From Sphaerochaetaceae bacterium (GTDB lineage Bacteria; Spirochaetota; Spirochaetia; Sphaerochaetales; Sphaerochaetaceae): DNA of 7,628 nucleotides. Positions 6,128-7,628 of the stretch are shown piece after piece. Made by a program: the position numbers and the translations under genes. The notes under the pieces are model-generated. The model had not been told where the DNA came from and ran no database searches. It saw only the letters and a list, made by a program, of their open reading frames with translations. The DNA lies in the NCBI GenBank assembly GCA_016302165.1, contig JAEDOD010000087.1, positions 1 through 7,628 of the forward strand. Reading direction: 5' to 3'. The stretch's first letter is position 1, and each line of letters opens with the position of its first letter.

Positions 6128-7414
6128 TCAGAAGAGCCTTCTGCCCTTCACCCACTTGGCTTCCAGTCCATTGATATCGCCATGGAGGTATGCAAACCTT
6201 TCCAGCCTTTCCAATGGAGAGAGAGCTCTTGGATATGGGATATGGGAATCGGAAAGCACCAGGATATCTGCTTCATAGCCTTCTTCAAAGGATCCCACCT
6301 TTCCAAAGAATGAACCGCCTCCCTTGGTTCCAAGGAAGAAGGCTTCCTTGAATGACAGAGGCTCCTTGGAATCGTCCACCAGCCTCCAATACATCTTCGA
6401 CATCTTCACAGCGTCAATCATTGCGTCGAAGATGGATTCTGTAGTTCCTCCAGCTATATCTGAACCCAGGCCAACCTTGATGCCCTCGTCCAGATAGCGG
6501 CGGAGAGGAGCGATTCCAGACTTCAGATTTGCATTGGATTCAGGACAATGGGCCACATAGACTCCATTCTTTTTGATAAGGGATATTTCATCCTCTCCAG
6601 AGAGGACACAGTGGGCCATTATGCATCCGTTCTTTCCTTCTCCTCCAAAGAGGCCGAAGCGGTCATAGGCATCACCGTAGAAGGCAGAGGAAGGAGAAAG
6701 CTCCTTTACAAACTCCACTTCCCCCATATTCTCACTAAGGTGAGACTGGACAGGAAGACAATACCTATCCCTTAAGAGGGAAAGCTTCTCCATCAGGGCA
6801 TCTGTACAGGAAGGAATGAAACGGGGAGTAAGGATAGGCTTCACATTGGAGTATCCCCTTTCCTCCACAGCCTTTAGCCATCTTTCTGTCTCAGAAGCGG
6901 AATAATCTGCGCTCTCCTCCCGTAGGGAATCCGGAGCATTCCTGTCCATATTAACCTTTCCAACAAACCCCGATAAACCTGCTTCCTCGATTTTGTCCAT
7001 AAGGGCCAGGGTGGCATCAGTGTGTCTGGTGGCAAAGGCTGCAAGTCTTGTGGTGGCACTCTTTGCAATAGTGGACACAAAGAGGGAATAGACTTTATCT
7101 GCATATTCCTCGTCAGCCAGTCTGCTTTCTTCCGGGAAGGTATAGGTGTCTAGCCAAGACATAAGCTCCAGATCCAGATTGGTGCCACGGAAACCAAACT
7201 GTGGAGCGTGGACATGGATATCAGAGAGGCCTGGAACCACAAGACCATTTCCACTGTCATAGATGGAAAGGGAAGAATACTGGGAAGGAAGAGTCTTGAA
7301 GACTCCCTTCACCTTTCCTTCCTCCACAACAAGAAAACTGTCTTCCATAGACTTGATGGAGCTTAGTGATTCTGACCAGATGATATTACCTTTAACAACA
7401 AAAGAGCCGTCCAT
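6128..7414 (-). CDS. guaD: Guanine deaminase (amidohydrolase superfamily, zinc)
   Basis: This enzyme converts guanine to xanthine and ammonia in purine salvage and catabolism in the cytoplasm. The 428-residue length fits bacterial GuaD. PGLSDIHVHAPQF at 61-73 holds zinc ligands H67 and H69. The GuaD-specific WLDTYTFPEE is at 87-96 and GKVNMDRN at 152-159. The substrate loop LTPRFIPSC is at 195-203. QSHLSEN at 223-229 gives zinc ligand H225 and the proton-shuttling E228. MAHCVLS holds H268, HCPESNANLKSG is at 289-300, and GLGSDIAGG at 315-323 provides D319. All expected catalytic residues are present, so it should be active. The start is set by GGAAGG (7423-7428, minus), 8 bases upstream. No other purine gene is in the window, but GtrA follows 39 bases downstream. 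Confidence 0.96.
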   Translation of the reverse strand: MDGSFVVKGNIIWSESLSSIKSMEDSFLVVEEGKVKGVFKTLPSQYSSLSIYDSGNGLVVPGLSDIHVHAPQFGFRGTNLDLELMSWLDTYTFPEESRLADEEYADKVYSLFVSTIAKSATTRLAAFATRHTDATLALMDKIEEAGLSGFVGKVNMDRNAPDSLREESADYSASETERWLKAVEERGYSNVKPILTPRFIPSCTDALMEKLSLLRDRYCLPVQSHLSENMGEVEFVKELSPSSAFYGDAYDRFGLFGGEGKNGCIMAHCVLSGEDEISLIKKNGVYVAHCPESNANLKSGIAPLRRYLDEGIKVGLGSDIAGGTTESIFDAMIDAVKMSKMYWRLVDDSKEPLSFKEAFFLGTKGGGSFFGKVGSFEEGYEADILVLSDSHIPYPRALSPLERLERFAYLHGDINGLEAKWVKGRRLF

Positions 7415-7434
7415 ATTGATTACCTTCCATCATC

Positions 7435-7462
7435 ATTGTAGTGCATTTATCCTCGTTTGCAA
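7435..7462 (-). promoter_or_regulatory. Candidate guaD promoter
   Basis: On the minus strand TTGCAA (7462-7457), a 16-base spacer and TACAAT (7440-7435) match sigma-70 boxes at 4/6 and 5/6. Transcription would start near 7428, giving a very short leader that would cut into the ribosome binding site. A start further upstream, using TTGCGC and TAAATG, is therefore also possible. Confidence 0.35.
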
Positions 7463-7476
7463 CAATGCGCAACAAT
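7459..7476. repeat. Tandem GCAACAAT direct repeat, one helical turn apart
   Basis: GCAACAAT occurs at 7459-7466 and 7469-7476, exactly 10 bases apart, between the divergent guaD and exported-protein promoters and overlapping the guaD -35 candidate. This arrangement suits binding of a regulator to one face of the DNA. No known operator consensus was recognised and chance is possible. Confidence 0.35.
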
Positions 7477-7488
7477 TTTTACATCCTT

Positions 7489-7516
7489 TTGACATCAACT
7501 CCACATAAAACATAAC
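7489..7516 (+). promoter_or_regulatory. Candidate promoter for the exported-protein gene
   Basis: A perfect -35 TTGACA (7489-7494) is followed after 16 bases by CATAAC (7511-7516), a 4/6 match to the -10 box. Transcription would start near 7523 and give a leader of about 55 bases before the ATG at 7579. Confidence 0.5.
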
Positions 7517-7578
7517 AATTACCTTCCTTTGGCCTAAGAGTCTTTCGTAAAGATGATAGCCGTAGTTATTTTCATCTT

Positions 7579-7628
7579 ATGAAAAGATTTATTTTTATCC
7601 CCATTCTTGCCTTGGCTCTTCTTTCAGC
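7579..7628 (+). CDS. Start of an exported protein (N-terminal signal peptide only, cut by window edge)
   Basis: The 16 visible codons read MKRFIFIPILALALLS, followed by the first two bases of an Ala or similar codon. Two positive residues followed by a hydrophobic run are typical of a Sec signal peptide or lipoprotein leader. The cleavage site or lipobox lies beyond the edge, so the protein cannot be named. It is divergent from guaD across 164 bases and has a good upstream -35 box. No clear Shine-Dalgarno sequence is visible, which lowers confidence in the exact start. Confidence 0.6.
   Translation, partial: MKRFIFIPILALALLS

Noticed and set aside
1..7628. A multi-gene defence or biosynthetic system
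   Set aside because: Recognised genes are housekeeping repair, salvage, editing and transport functions, and no toxin-antitoxin, nuclease-helicase or biosynthetic cluster is visible.

Overview
The window looks bacterial and chromosomal. It has a mid-range GC content, frequent AGA/AGG and ATA codons, and clear Shine-Dalgarno sequences in front of several genes. The taxon cannot be fixed from the sequence. A gut- or anaerobe-type bacterium, possibly a spirochaete, is my guess and rests on general style only. The genes are mostly housekeeping or scavenging functions, with one mobile-element remnant at the left edge. I found no convincing new defence or other multi-gene system.

Left edge (1-399): a short, internally deleted element that looks like an IS21-family derivative. 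Four regularly spaced end repeats lie at 306-399, an inverted copy of the same repeat lies at 1-17, and between them on the minus strand is a decayed stretch resembling the C-terminus of IstB. Its outer end stops about 9 bases from the next gene.

409-2785 (minus strand, transcribed right to left): a probable operon of ung (uracil-DNA glycosylase, base-excision repair), a stand-alone GltD-type FeS/FAD/NAD(P)H oxidoreductase, and a 100-residue helical protein of unknown function that overlaps the oxidoreductase gene by 8 bases. A hairpin sits just upstream of the ung ribosome binding site.

2786-3369: a long non-coding stretch between the divergent ung and plus-strand genes. It is AT-rich and carries a perfect 10-bp inverted repeat that overlaps a possible promoter.

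3370-5671 (plus strand): an unrecognised four-helix membrane protein, overlapping by 4 bases a YbaK/EbsC-type Cys-tRNA deacylase (translation quality control), then a 12-helix MFS exporter.

5672-7414 (minus strand): a GtrA-family membrane protein whose stop codon directly abuts the MFS stop codon with no gap, preceded in transcription by a well-conserved guanine deaminase (guanine to xanthine). A 164-base divergent promoter region follows, with a 10-bp-spaced direct repeat and a good -35 box facing right. The window ends in the signal peptide of an exported protein starting at 7579.
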